NCBI GenBank assembly: GCA_041862375.1
Contig: JBGVTE010000011.1
Span: forward strand, 1 to 64,000
From: WVZL01 sp041862375
Lineage (GTDB): Bacteria > Acidobacteriota > Aminicenantia > Aminicenantales > Aminicenantaceae
Direction: 5' to 3'
Length of the DNA stretch: 64,000 bases
A program made the translations under genes and the position numbers. Under the pieces are notes generated by a model that was not told the DNA's origin, ran no database searches, and saw nothing but the letters and a program-made list of their open reading frames with translations. Within the stretch, counting starts at the first letter, position 1. Each line of letters begins with the position of its first letter. Below, in pieces: positions 16,865 through 25,216 of this stretch.

Positions 16865-18088
16865 ATGGAGAAAATAGCTGAAGCAGGAAAAAAGGAAACA
16901 GCATCAGACTGCTGGGTGCATCTTGAAATTAAAGACAGTGGAGGCATCACAATAGATCTGAAAAGCAAGGTAGAATCCTTGTACGGAGAATCGATAAGAA
17001 ACAAAGCTGCAGAAATGTTAAAGTTCTTTAAAATCAAAAATGCGGCTCTACGCATTGAAGACAGTGGAAGCCTTCCCTTTGTCTTGACCGCGAGAATCGA
17101 AGCAACAGTAAAAAAATGTTTTCCTCAAAAGAAAGAAGAATTTCTTGCCCCGATTCCTCAGAAAAATCTATACAGAGCCGAACGAGAAAGATTCCGGCGA
17201 AGCCGCCTCTACGTCCCCGGCGATCAGCCACGGTTAATCATTAATGCTGGCCTCTACAATCCAGATGGGATTATTCTCGATTTAGAGGATGCGGTTGCAC
17301 CATCAGTGAAAGAATCTGCTCGATACATAGTGCGGAATGCGTTGCGCGAAGTAGATTTCTTGGGGGGAGAACGTATGGTACGTATTAACCAGTTACCGAT
17401 GGGAATTACAGATCTCGACTTTGTTGTTCCCCATGGAGTTCATACTGTTCTGATACCTAAATGTGAAAATGCAGATACAGTAAAGGAAGTTGATGTTCAT
17501 ATCCAGGTTCTCCGTACTCAGCACAAAATAAAAGATAACGTATACCTGATGCCGATAATAGAGAGCTCGTTGGGTGTTATCAATGCCTACGGTATTGCGA
17601 CGGCTTCTCCCAGTACTGTTGCTCTCACCATAGGACTTGAGGATTTTACCGCTGATATTGGAGCCGAACGCACTCTTGAAGGAAGGGAAAGTTTCCTGGC
17701 CCGCAATCAAGTAGTACTTGCAGCACGGGCAGCTGGTATTCAGCCCATCGACAGTGTTTTTTCGGATGTTTCGGATGAGGAAGGCTTAAAAGAAAGCATA
17801 TGTGAGGCAAAATCACTAGGTTTCGAGGGAAAGGGGTGCATCCATCCCAGCCAGATAAGGATTGTGCATGAAGGATTTGCCCCGAGCATGAGTGAAATCA
17901 ATCGGGCAAAAAAAATAATCCTTGCTCTCGAAGAAGCAAAAAAGAAAGGAAGCGGAGTTGTAGCTCTGGGAAGCAAGATGATTGATCCGCCAGTGGTGAA
18001 GCGTGCTGAGAGGATCTTAAAGCTTGCTTTCGTAAATAATCAGATTCCAGCTAACTGGAAGGAGAAAGAGAATGTTGAAGGGAAGTAA
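16865..18088 (+). CDS. citE: Citrate lyase acyl-carrier (CitD) and beta (CitE) fusion
   Basis: 407 residues. The first about 90 match CitD: KKETASDCWVHLE contains the Ser expected to carry the 2'-(5''-phosphoribosyl)-3'-dephospho-CoA arm, followed by DSGSLPFVLTARIEATVKK. The rest is CitE (HpcH/HpaI aldolase family): RRSRLYVPGDQPRLI, DGIILDLEDAVAP, ERMVRINQ, GLEDFTADIGAERT and GKGCIHPSQI. CitE cleaves the citryl thioester to oxaloacetate and the acetylated carrier. The start is placed at 16865 because GGAGG (16853-16857) lies 7 bases before that ATG; a GTG at 16820 lacks such a site. It overlaps citF by 17 bases. A one-chain CitD-CitE is unusual; normally these are separate subunits. Citramalate lyase is a possible alternative. 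Confidence 0.85.
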   Translation: MEKIAEAGKKETASDCWVHLEIKDSGGITIDLKSKVESLYGESIRNKAAEMLKFFKIKNAALRIEDSGSLPFVLTARIEATVKKCFPQKKEEFLAPIPQKNLYRAERERFRRSRLYVPGDQPRLIINAGLYNPDGIILDLEDAVAPSVKESARYIVRNALREVDFLGGERMVRINQLPMGITDLDFVVPHGVHTVLIPKCENADTVKEVDVHIQVLRTQHKIKDNVYLMPIIESSLGVINAYGIATASPSTVALTIGLEDFTADIGAERTLEGRESFLARNQVVLAARAAGIQPIDSVFSDVSDEEGLKESICEAKSLGFEGKGCIHPSQIRIVHEGFAPSMSEINRAKKIILALEEAKKKGSGVVALGSKMIDPPVVKRAERILKLAFVNNQIPANWKEKENVEGK

Positions 18089-19628
18089 TAACGCCGCAGG
18101 AAGATGGATACCAGAAGAAATAAACGAAAAGGCGGTTGTACCGTTTAAAGGAGTGGGAAACCATATTCCTGCAGGCCAAAAAGCATCGCCTCCTGTTTTT
18201 TCATGCGATAATTACCCCAGGGATGGGAATAAAGTCGTTCAGGACCTGCATGAAGCATTAAAACTGGCAGGCCTGCAGGATGGAATGACGGTATCCACTC
18301 ATCATCATTTCCGAGACGGCGACAAAGTGGCAAACGTGCTTTTCGATACAATTGCAGAGATGGGAATCAAGAACATCAGGTGGTATCCGAGCGCCTCATT
18401 CCCCTGCCACGCGCCGATCATCAAGCACTTGGAATCAGGAACAGTCCATCATATAGAGGGAAGCATGAATGGTCCTCTCGGAGAATTCTGCTCGCGGGGC
18501 AAGATGAAGGGGCAGGGAGTGCTCCGTTCCCACGGCGGGAGGTACAGGGCTGTTCAGGACGGTGAAGTTCATGTAGACGTAGCAGTAATCGCAGCTCCAA
18601 CCTCAGATCCATTCGGAAATGCAAACGGACTGACCGGAAAATCAGCATGCGGTCTTCTGGGGTTTGCCCTTGCAGACTCTCAGTATGCTGATAAAGTTAT
18701 TGTAGTAACGGATAATTTAATTTCTTTTCCCTGTATTCCATGGCAAATCCATGGAAATTATGTCGATTACGTGGTTACTATGGACGAGATAGGAGATCCG
18801 GCTAAAATTGTTTCAGGAACTACCCAGATTACCAGAAGCCCTGCCAGGTTATTGATCGCAGAATACACGGCGCGTTTCATAAAAGAGGCAGGGATTATGA
18901 AAGACAGATTCTCCTTCCAAGCTGGGGCCGGCGGCACTGCTCTGGCTTTTGTGACTTACCTTAAAAAATTCATGAAAGAAGCAAATGTTAAGGCAAGATT
19001 TGTAAGAGGAGGCAGTACCAAGTACCTGGTTGAGCTTCTTGAAGAAGGATTAACCGACTATATACTCGACGGCCAGACATTCGACCTGAATGGAGTGCGG
19101 TCAATGAGAGAAAATCCTCACCATGTAAATACCAGTCCCTTTACCAGCTACAACTATCACAGTAAAGGAAATTTTGCCAGCATAGTTGATGCAGTTGTTC
19201 TCGGAGCAACTGAGATAGACGTCAATTTCAACGCAAATGTTGTTACTCATTCAGACGGAATGCTTCTCCACGGAATCGGCGGCTGGCAGGATTGTCTCTT
19301 TTCTAAATGTACTATCCTGGCAGTTCCCTCTTTCCGTGACCGTATTCCTGTTATCGTGGATAGAGTCACTACCCTCTGTGGCCCAGGCGATCTCATAGAT
19401 GTAGTCGTAACTGAGAAAGGCATTGCTGTGAATCCTAGAAGAAATGATTTGTTAGATGCGGTGAAATATTCAAACCTTCCCCTTCAGCCAATAGAAGAGA
19501 TAAAGAGAGAGGTTGAGAATGTATGCGGAGGAAAGCCAGCTCCTCCCAAGGTAGATAAAGATCACGTTGTAGCTGCAATTCAATGGGTAGACGGAACAAT
19601 GATAGACGTTGTCTACAAAGTTTTGTAA
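18072..19628 (+). CDS. citF: Citrate lyase alpha subunit (acetyl-S-ACP:citrate ACP transferase)
   Basis: 518 residues, the usual CitF length. It swaps citrate for acetate on the carrier protein. Family features include STHHHFRDGDKVAN, HIEGSMNGPLGEFCSRG, HVDVAVIAAPTSDPFGNANG, FQAGAGGTALAF and HSDGMLLHGIGGWQDC. The AAGGAG site sits inside the end of the preceding CitD-CitE frame, and the 17-base overlap implies translational coupling. The accessory genes needed in known systems (citC ligase, citX/citG for making and attaching the prosthetic group) are absent from the window. Together with the preceding genes it connects isocitrate and citrate to oxaloacetate and acetate. Citramalate lyase is the main alternative reading. 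Confidence 0.9.
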   Translation: MLKGSNNAAGRWIPEEINEKAVVPFKGVGNHIPAGQKASPPVFSCDNYPRDGNKVVQDLHEALKLAGLQDGMTVSTHHHFRDGDKVANVLFDTIAEMGIKNIRWYPSASFPCHAPIIKHLESGTVHHIEGSMNGPLGEFCSRGKMKGQGVLRSHGGRYRAVQDGEVHVDVAVIAAPTSDPFGNANGLTGKSACGLLGFALADSQYADKVIVVTDNLISFPCIPWQIHGNYVDYVVTMDEIGDPAKIVSGTTQITRSPARLLIAEYTARFIKEAGIMKDRFSFQAGAGGTALAFVTYLKKFMKEANVKARFVRGGSTKYLVELLEEGLTDYILDGQTFDLNGVRSMRENPHHVNTSPFTSYNYHSKGNFASIVDAVVLGATEIDVNFNANVVTHSDGMLLHGIGGWQDCLFSKCTILAVPSFRDRIPVIVDRVTTLCGPGDLIDVVVTEKGIAVNPRRNDLLDAVKYSNLPLQPIEEIKREVENVCGGKPAPPKVDKDHVVAAIQWVDGTMIDVVYKVL

Positions 19629-19664
19629 GGATTTGGCTTCATCACAAAGTGATGGGATAAAGAG

Positions 19665-19762
19665 TCATTGACAACTTCTCGGGAGTGAAGCAATCTCATA
19701 TAATGATTTATCATTGCGAATCATAATTTAAGATCATTGCGAGTGAAGCTTGGCAATCTCAC
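19665..19762. repeat. CATTGCGAG / GAAGCAATCTC dispersed repeats
   Basis: Several partial, partly inverted units occur here: GTGAAGCAATCTC, ATCATTGCGAATCAT, and ATCATTGCGAGTGAAGCTTGGCAATCTC. The same family recurs at 24.15 and 35.4-35.6 kb. It fills most of the 218-base gap between citF and the LeuC-type gene and has no coding potential. Confidence 0.7.
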
Positions 19763-19846
19763 AAAAAAAGCAAAGAGTGCTGCGCATGCCCAGAATGACA
19801 GCTTTTTATACATGGGTCCAATATTAATCTTGAGAGAGTCAGAATA

Positions 19847-21097
19847 ATGGGAAAAACATTAATCGAAAAAATAATAGCGAGAGCAGCCGGAAAAAGCAGT
19901 GTCGGGCGGGGAGAAATTGTATTCGCCTCTCCCCACCGAATACTGTCTCACGATAATTCAGCCGCCATATCCAAGATATTCCAGCAAATGGATGCAAAAA
20001 AAGTATGGGATCCAGAGCGCATATTCATAGCCTTAGACCATGCTGTTCCTCCTCCTGACGAACGTAAAGCTCTCAATCATAAGATAATCAGAGATTTTGT
20101 CAGGGAACAGGGAATAAAATACTTTTACGAGTGCGGAACAGGAATATGCCACCAGGTATTGCCTGAGAAGGGACATGTTGTTCCAGGAAAAATTATTCTA
20201 GGCTCTGATTCTCACACAACTACTCACGGAGCTTTCGGAGCAGCGGGAATAGCCCTCGGCCGAACCGAAACAGCGAGTGTCTGGGCTATCGGAGAGACAT
20301 GGCTCAAGGTTCCTGGAACAATAAAGATCACCTTAAAAGGACAACTCAAAAAAGGAGTGTACGCCAAAGATGTTATTCTCTTTATTATTGGCGGGATAGG
20401 TGCTGATGGGGCAAATTACAAATCTGTAGAGTTTTATGGAGACATAGTAGAAAGAATGTCAATCAGTGAGCGAATGACGATCTGTAATCTTTCGGCTGAA
20501 ATGGGAGCAAAAGCAGCAATTGTGCCTTATGACGAGGCAACTGACGAGTGGTTAAAAGGTAGAGCCGAGGAAGCTTTTGAACCCCTCTACGCTGATCCTG
20601 ATGCAGACTATGAGGAAGTGCTTGAGTGTGACCTGAGTGATCTAGAGCCTCAAATCGCCTGCCCTCATAAAGTCGATAATGTCCACCTGGTGAAGGATCT
20701 CCAAAACATTAAAATCGATACTGCCTTTCTTGGAACGTGCACAAACGGCAGACTCGATGATTTAAAAATCGCCTCTGAAATAGTAAAAGGTAAAAAAATA
20801 GCAGCCGGTGTAAGACTCCTTGTCTACCCCGCTTCACAGGAAGTACTAAAGGAGGCACTCCGGCTGGGCTACATAGAAACACTGGTAGAAGCAGGTGCCC
20901 AGATAGCGGTTCCTTCCTGCGGTCCCTGCCTCGGAGCATACGGGGGAGTTTTGGCTCCAGGAGAAAAATGCATCAGCTCAGCTAATCGTAACTTCAAAGG
21001 AAGGATGGGCTGCAAAAAAGATACAGAGATTTATCTTGCAAGCCCTGTCACTGTTGTCTCCTCATCATTAGCCGGGTATATAACAACGGAGGCCTGA
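19847..21097 (+). CDS. 3-isopropylmalate dehydratase-type large subunit
   Basis: 416 residues, the length of the LeuC/HacA group used by anaerobes. Cluster-binding cysteines are in LGTCTNGRLDDL and VPSCGPCLGAYGG. Substrate-loop motifs are DSHTTTHGAFGAAGIALG and SSANRNFKGRMG. It should bind [4Fe-4S] and isomerise a 2-hydroxy acid through its unsaturated intermediate, in complex with the small subunit encoded 1 base downstream. The start MGKTLIEKII is strikingly similar to the start of the fused aconitase (MGKTIIEKII), so the two hydratases are related. Candidates are isopropylmalate isomerase, homoaconitase, mesaconase (citramalate) or dimethylmalate dehydratase. No LeuA or LeuB is beside it, so leucine synthesis is not supported by context. 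Confidence 0.85.
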   Translation: MGKTLIEKIIARAAGKSSVGRGEIVFASPHRILSHDNSAAISKIFQQMDAKKVWDPERIFIALDHAVPPPDERKALNHKIIRDFVREQGIKYFYECGTGICHQVLPEKGHVVPGKIILGSDSHTTTHGAFGAAGIALGRTETASVWAIGETWLKVPGTIKITLKGQLKKGVYAKDVILFIIGGIGADGANYKSVEFYGDIVERMSISERMTICNLSAEMGAKAAIVPYDEATDEWLKGRAEEAFEPLYADPDADYEEVLECDLSDLEPQIACPHKVDNVHLVKDLQNIKIDTAFLGTCTNGRLDDLKIASEIVKGKKIAAGVRLLVYPASQEVLKEALRLGYIETLVEAGAQIAVPSCGPCLGAYGGVLAPGEKCISSANRNFKGRMGCKKDTEIYLASPVTVVSSSLAGYITTEA

Positions 21098-21098
21098 A

Positions 21099-21623
21099 AT
21101 GAAGATCGAAGGAAGAGTGTGGATTTTTAACGACGACGACATAAATACAGATCTAATATACCCTGGAAAGTACACCTACGAACCCCTTATAGGAGAAGAG
21201 CAAGCCAGACACTCGATGGAGGACTACAATCCTGATTTTTCCAAACACGTCAGAAGCCATGATATTATTGTAGCCGGAAAAAATTTTGGGTGCGGATCAT
21301 CGAGAGAACAGGCAGTAACATGCCTGAAGTATGCAGGAATAGACGCTGTGGTGGCAAAATCATTTGCGCGGCTTTTTTACCGAAACTCCATAAACTCTGC
21401 TTTAGCTGCAGTAGAATGCCCGGGTGCGGTTAATGCTCTGTTTGAGCAAGTCAATGAGCCGGATTCTAAGCTTACGAAAATAATCATTAAAATAGACCTT
21501 TCAGTTGGAAAAATTATTGTCGATTCCCAAGAATACCCGTTTCCTCCCTGGGATAATCAGGCAATGCTAATATTTAGAGCGGGAGGGCTTGTAGAGTATA
21601 CCAGGCAGAGGCTTCGACGGTAG
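21099..21623 (+). CDS. 3-isopropylmalate dehydratase-type small subunit
   Basis: 174 residues, single swivel domain: GRVWIFNDDDINTDLIYPGKYT at the start, then GKNFGCGSSREQAVTCLKYAG with the substrate-binding SSR, and FYRNSINSAL. It starts 1 base after the stop of the large subunit, so the two are co-translated partners. It parallels the C-terminal domain of the fused aconitase at 14.9 kb (GRVWIVDQDNVDTDMIYHNRY), which suggests an old duplication. The pair's substrate is uncertain for the reasons given for the large subunit. The gene ends 10 bases from the convergent dGTPase-like gene. Confidence 0.85.
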   Translation: MKIEGRVWIFNDDDINTDLIYPGKYTYEPLIGEEQARHSMEDYNPDFSKHVRSHDIIVAGKNFGCGSSREQAVTCLKYAGIDAVVAKSFARLFYRNSINSALAAVECPGAVNALFEQVNEPDSKLTKIIIKIDLSVGKIIVDSQEYPFPPWDNQAMLIFRAGGLVEYTRQRLRR

Positions 21624-21633
21624 GTATATGAGG

Positions 21634-22668
21634 TCAGAAAGATGGCCAGGATCGAGGGAAAAAAATTTTCTCGTAAAGTCCCAAGGCATAGCGGTCAGTC
21701 ATCCCTGCTATAAAATCTGTGCTCCTTTTCTCTAAAGAATCTCCCGAAGGGTACGGTTTTACATACTCCCCCGGGCTTTCGAGAAGGTACCCATACAGGT
21801 CAGTCAGAATCTTTTTGGCTTTTTCAATCTCTCTTCTCGAATAAGGGCTGTAATAAACTCTCTCATATAAAAAATCCCGAAGCTCAACAACAGCCTTCAG
21901 GATGTCCTTGCTCATAGTTATTCCCTCTAAACTTCTCTTTAGACTGGTATTGACGACATCTTCGACCATCCTATCAATCCGCAGAGCGGGGTATCTGCCA
22001 AGAGTCTTAACCAAGGAGGAAGAAATATCGCTCTCTTTAATAATACCAGCTCTAAGAGCATCATCAACGTCATGATTAACATAAGCAATGATATCTGATA
22101 TTTTCACTACCTGCCCCTCCAGTGTAAGGGGTCTCTGTTCCTTATCCTCACCCGTAATTTCACCCATTCCTTTTGAATGCTTGTAAATCCCGTCTCTAAC
22201 TTCAAAGGTAAGGTTCAATCCTTTTCCTTCATACTCAAGTTTCTCCACTACCCTCAGACTCTGCTCGTAATGGCTAAATCCTCCGGGTGCTATCCTTGCC
22301 AGAGTCTCCTCGCCTGCATGACCAAAGGGAGTATGGCCGAGATCATGCCCTAGAGCAATGGCTTCGGTCAAATCTTCGTTTAACCTCAACGCTCTGGCTA
22401 TGGTTCGGGCTATCTGAGAAACCTCGAGAGTGTGAGTCAGCCGAGTCCGGTAATGGTCTCCGAAAGGAGCGAGAAATACCTGAGTCTTGTGCTTGAGCCT
22501 GCGGAAGGATTTTGAATGGATAATCCGGTCTCTGTCCCGCTGGAAGGCAGTCCTTAATGAATGTGGAACTTCCTTCCTTTCTCTCCCTTTTGTCTTAGAA
22601 CTTAGACAGGCTCTGGGAGAAAGGCTTCTTCTCTCTGATGCCTCGATTTTCTCTCTAATCGTTACCAT
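21634..22668 (-). CDS. Deoxyguanosinetriphosphate triphosphohydrolase-like protein
   Basis: 344 residues, typical for the short bacterial dGTPase-like group. Motifs seen: AFQRDRDRIIHSKSFRRLKHKTQVF, the HD-domain ligands in TRLTHTLEVSQIA and ALGHDLGHTPFGHAGE, and KISDIIAYVNHDVDDAL. It would hydrolyse a dNTP to deoxynucleoside and triphosphate, influencing the nucleotide pool. Housekeeping in nature, it sits at the end of the minus-strand catabolic run. Repeat element F ends only 16 bases upstream of its start, and no good ribosome-binding site is visible, so its original leader may have been replaced by the repeat. Confidence 0.88.
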   Translation of the reverse strand: MVTIREKIEASERRSLSPRACLSSKTKGRERKEVPHSLRTAFQRDRDRIIHSKSFRRLKHKTQVFLAPFGDHYRTRLTHTLEVSQIARTIARALRLNEDLTEAIALGHDLGHTPFGHAGEETLARIAPGGFSHYEQSLRVVEKLEYEGKGLNLTFEVRDGIYKHSKGMGEITGEDKEQRPLTLEGQVVKISDIIAYVNHDVDDALRAGIIKESDISSSLVKTLGRYPALRIDRMVEDVVNTSLKRSLEGITMSKDILKAVVELRDFLYERVYYSPYSRREIEKAKKILTDLYGYLLESPGEYVKPYPSGDSLEKRSTDFIAGMTDRYALGLYEKIFFPRSWPSF

Positions 22669-22683
22669 TAGGTTATCATTATC

Positions 22684-22856
22684 GGGGTCAGGCTTTCATA
22701 AGTTTTATAATTATTGCGCAAACTTGCACCTACATAATTCATAATATCTTTCTATTTTATTCCTAGCCATTAATTTTTAAAATAAGAAATTTATGATCGC
22801 CTGGCTCTCCGGAAATTAATCTTTAAAATTATAAAAGTTATGAAAGCCTGACCCCA
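22684..22856. repeat. Inverted-repeat element F (GGGGTCAGGCTTTC ends)
   Basis: The left end GGGGTCAGGCTTTCATAAG (from 22684) and the right end (to 22856) form an inverted repeat of 29 bases with one mismatch, around a core of about 115 bases with no open frame. The ends resemble the GGGGACAGGCTAC family but with GTCAGGC. It fills nearly the entire gap between the dGTPase-like and thiolase genes and stops 2 bases from the thiolase stop codon. Confidence 0.75.
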
Positions 22857-22858
22857 TT

Positions 22859-24046
22859 TTAGTTTTCTTTTTTTATCACTGTGGCCATGGTGACTCCACC
22901 GCCGCCGCAAATTCCGGCAAGGCCAATTTCACCGTTGTGAATCCGCAGCACATTGTACAAGGTAACTACAATTCGAGCCCCGCTGATACCTGTGGGATGC
23001 CCAAGGGCAATAGCTCCTCCATGTACATTCACTTTCGACCGATCCCACTTGAGCACTTTTTCATTCGCCAATACTTGAGCAGCAAAGGCTTCATTGACTT
23101 CTATGAAGTCAACACCACCCATAGTCACACCTGCCTTCTCAAGCGCTAAAGGCATGACGACACCTGGCCCATCACCCATAAGATCCGGCTCGACTGCAGT
23201 CTGGGCATAAGCAAGAAGTGAAAAGAGTGGCTTGGCACCAAGCTCTTTAGCCTTCTCCTGGGAAGTAACGACCAATGCCACTGCACCATCAGACATTTGG
23301 CAGGCATTTCCTGCTGTAATCTTTCCGTCTTTCCTGAAAACGGCGGGAAGCTTCGCCAGCTTTTCAAGAGATGTATCCCGGCGGATCGTTTCATCCTTGG
23401 AAAAAATCACCGGTTCTCCTTTTCTCTGCGGAACCTCTACCGAAACAATCTCCTCATCAAACCAGCCTTCATCCTGTGCTTTTGCTGCTTTCTGATGACT
23501 GGATAGGGCAAACTCATCCATTTCTTCTCTTGTCAAACTGTACTTATCAACTAAATTCTCAGCAGTCTGACCCATCCCCATATTGCAGAGGGGATCAATG
23601 GAGTCGCTCCAGCCATCGAGGAGCACCTTATTTCCCATTTTGAAGCCCTGCCAGCGCGCGTCTTTAAGCAGGTAGGGAATGGTACTCATACTATCAAAAC
23701 CGCCGACCATCACAATCTCTGCATCGCCCAACATTACCGCTTGAGCAGCCATAGCTAAGGCCCTCATTCCTGAAGGACAGGCCATGTTCAGAGTAATAAC
23801 AGGAACATTCGAAGGAATTCCCCCCCGAACAGAAGCTGTCCTGGCAGGATTGGGGCCGTTACCTGCCTGACGGCAGCTTCCAAGGATAACATCGCTGATA
23901 TCTTCTCCTTTAAGCCTAGCTCTTTTCAGAGCCTCACGGATAGCAACCGCTCCTATATCATACGCTGCCATATCTTTCAGAGTTCCTCCGAATCTTCCCA
24001 TCGGAGTGCGAACTCCGCTTATGACTACAACATCATTAATATTCAT
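22859..24046 (-). CDS. Acetyl-CoA C-acyltransferase (thiolase)
   Basis: 395 residues, full-length thiolase. The nucleophilic Cys lies in NMACPSGMRALAM (about residue 90), the catalytic His in GGAIALGHPTGISGAR, and the second Cys in GICGGGGVTM. It cleaves 3-oxoacyl-CoA to acetyl-CoA and a shortened acyl-CoA. With Oah and the 3-hydroxyacyl-CoA dehydrogenase in the same run, 3-oxopimelyl-CoA to glutaryl-CoA plus acetyl-CoA is a sensible inference; acetoacetyl-CoA is the general alternative. A GGAGG site lies 7 bases before the ATG. A second thiolase, with a different neighbourhood, is cut by the right edge of the window. Confidence 0.9.
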   Translation of the reverse strand: MNINDVVVISGVRTPMGRFGGTLKDMAAYDIGAVAIREALKRARLKGEDISDVILGSCRQAGNGPNPARTASVRGGIPSNVPVITLNMACPSGMRALAMAAQAVMLGDAEIVMVGGFDSMSTIPYLLKDARWQGFKMGNKVLLDGWSDSIDPLCNMGMGQTAENLVDKYSLTREEMDEFALSSHQKAAKAQDEGWFDEEIVSVEVPQRKGEPVIFSKDETIRRDTSLEKLAKLPAVFRKDGKITAGNACQMSDGAVALVVTSQEKAKELGAKPLFSLLAYAQTAVEPDLMGDGPGVVMPLALEKAGVTMGGVDFIEVNEAFAAQVLANEKVLKWDRSKVNVHGGAIALGHPTGISGARIVVTLYNVLRIHNGEIGLAGICGGGGVTMATVIKKEN

Positions 24047-24148
24047 TAATTTCCTCCTTGTGCTCGCTTATCTCATTTTTTAGATTTTTTAATTTTTTCT
24101 ATTTGGCCCTATTATAGATTTGCTTAATTAAATGTTATTACTCAATTC

Positions 24149-24186
24149 AACGTCATTTTGAGGAGTAAAACGACGAAGCAATCTCC
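24149..24186. repeat. CATTTTGAGGAG...GAAGCAATCTC repeat copy
   Basis: A single degenerate copy of the dispersed repeat seen at 19.7 and 35.4-35.6 kb: CGTCATTTTGAGGAG, then CGACGAAGCAATCTC. The rest of the 248-base gap between the SDR and thiolase genes is AT-rich with nothing else recognised. Confidence 0.6.
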
Positions 24187-24294
24187 AGCCCTCTTCTATC
24201 TATGTATTTTATTTAATTTTTTTTATTTATCCCGTTTGATTAATTTATCTTACAGATTCTGTTACAGAAAATCTAATGAATTAAAAATAACGGT

Positions 24295-25038
24295 TTATAT
24301 GTACTGGCCTCCGTCGACCTTGATTACCTCCCCTGTGATGTGTTTGGCTTTCTCACTGCAGAGGAAAGTAACTGTGTGGGCAATATCCTCAGGTTGGCCA
24401 AGGCGGTTAAATACTGTTTCTTCAGCAGCCTTCTTCTTGAAGTCCTCAGGCAAATCCCTAATCATCGCTGTCTCAATCATCCCCGGAGCTATGGCGTTGA
24501 CGTTCACACTGTATTTCCCCAGTTCTCTGGCTACCGCTTTGGTCAAACCTATTGCTCCCGCTTTTGCTGCTGAGTAATTTGCCTGACCAAACTTTCCCCT
24601 AAGTGCATTTATGGAAGTAATGTTAACTATCTTCCCTGATTTCTGCTCTCTGAAAATCGGGGATACAGCTCGGACAAAATTAAATGTTCCCTTAAGGTCA
24701 ACATTAATTACGTTGTCCCACTGCTCCTCAGTCATCTTCCAGACAACACCATCCCAGTTCATTCCAGCATTGTTGACAAGAATATCCAAATGTTGGAATT
24801 CTTCAACCACTTTCGAGACGAGATTCTGTACATCTTTAAAATTAGAAACGTCAATCTTGTATTCCTGTGCTTTACGCCCCATGGCTCTGATTTGATCAGC
24901 AATCTCCTTTGCTTCTTGCTCATGCCTGCGAAAGGTCAAAGCAACATCTGCTCCGTTCCGGGCTAAATCCAAGGAAATCGAAGTGCCTATACCCAGGCTG
25001 CCACCAGTGACAAGGGCTACTTTTCCATCTAAATACAT
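24295..25038 (-). CDS. Short-chain dehydrogenase/reductase, FabG/PhaB-like
   Basis: 247 residues with all classical SDR signatures: TGGSLGIGTS (cofactor), DILVNNAG, catalytic Ser in NITSINALRG, YSAAK (Tyr and Lys), and IAPGMIETAM. It ends in ITGEVIKVDGGQYI like FabG and acetoacetyl-CoA reductases. It interconverts 3-oxoacyl and 3-hydroxyacyl thioesters with NAD(P)H. Between a thiolase and a 3-hydroxyacyl-CoA dehydrogenase it may act on a CoA intermediate of the ring-cleavage pathway or reduce acetoacetyl-CoA. AGGAGG precedes the ATG. Confidence 0.87.
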   Translation of the reverse strand: MYLDGKVALVTGGSLGIGTSISLDLARNGADVALTFRRHEQEAKEIADQIRAMGRKAQEYKIDVSNFKDVQNLVSKVVEEFQHLDILVNNAGMNWDGVVWKMTEEQWDNVINVDLKGTFNFVRAVSPIFREQKSGKIVNITSINALRGKFGQANYSAAKAGAIGLTKAVARELGKYSVNVNAIAPGMIETAMIRDLPEDFKKKAAEETVFNRLGQPEDIAHTVTFLCSEKAKHITGEVIKVDGGQYI

Positions 25039-25113
25039 CTCTTACCTCCTCTATATTTTCAGGTAACTGTGTTTAAACATCTCTCAAAAGTAAAATATTA
25101 TCATAAACCCTAT

Positions 25114-25216
25114 AAAAAGGGGACAGGCTATTTTTTAGAAAAGGGACAAAGCTATGCGCAATCCTCTATAATGACAAAAATTGTTATTTATAAAAAAAGT
25201 AGCCTGTCCCCTTTTA
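25114..25216. repeat. Inverted-repeat element B (GGGGACAGGCTA ends)
   Basis: Left end AAAAGGGGACAGGCTATTTT (25114 on) and right end AGTAGCCTGTCCCCTTTTA (to 25216), with the inner motif ATGACAAAAATTGTTATTTA beside the right end, identical to the copy at 29 kb. The right end supplies the stop codon of the downstream-reading dehydrogenase fusion gene (25214-25216). No coding capacity. Confidence 0.75.

Noticed and set aside
19668..19704. TTGACA and TATAAT as a promoter before the LeuC-type gene
   Set aside because: The spacer is 25 bases, too long, and both boxes lie inside dispersed-repeat sequence.
24077..24135. TTGGCCC...TTTGCT as a sigma-54 promoter
   Set aside because: The GG-GC spacing is 15 bases instead of 10.
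24158..24577. 139-residue plus-strand frame
   Set aside because: Overlaps the SDR gene antisense and begins in repeat sequence; no family features.
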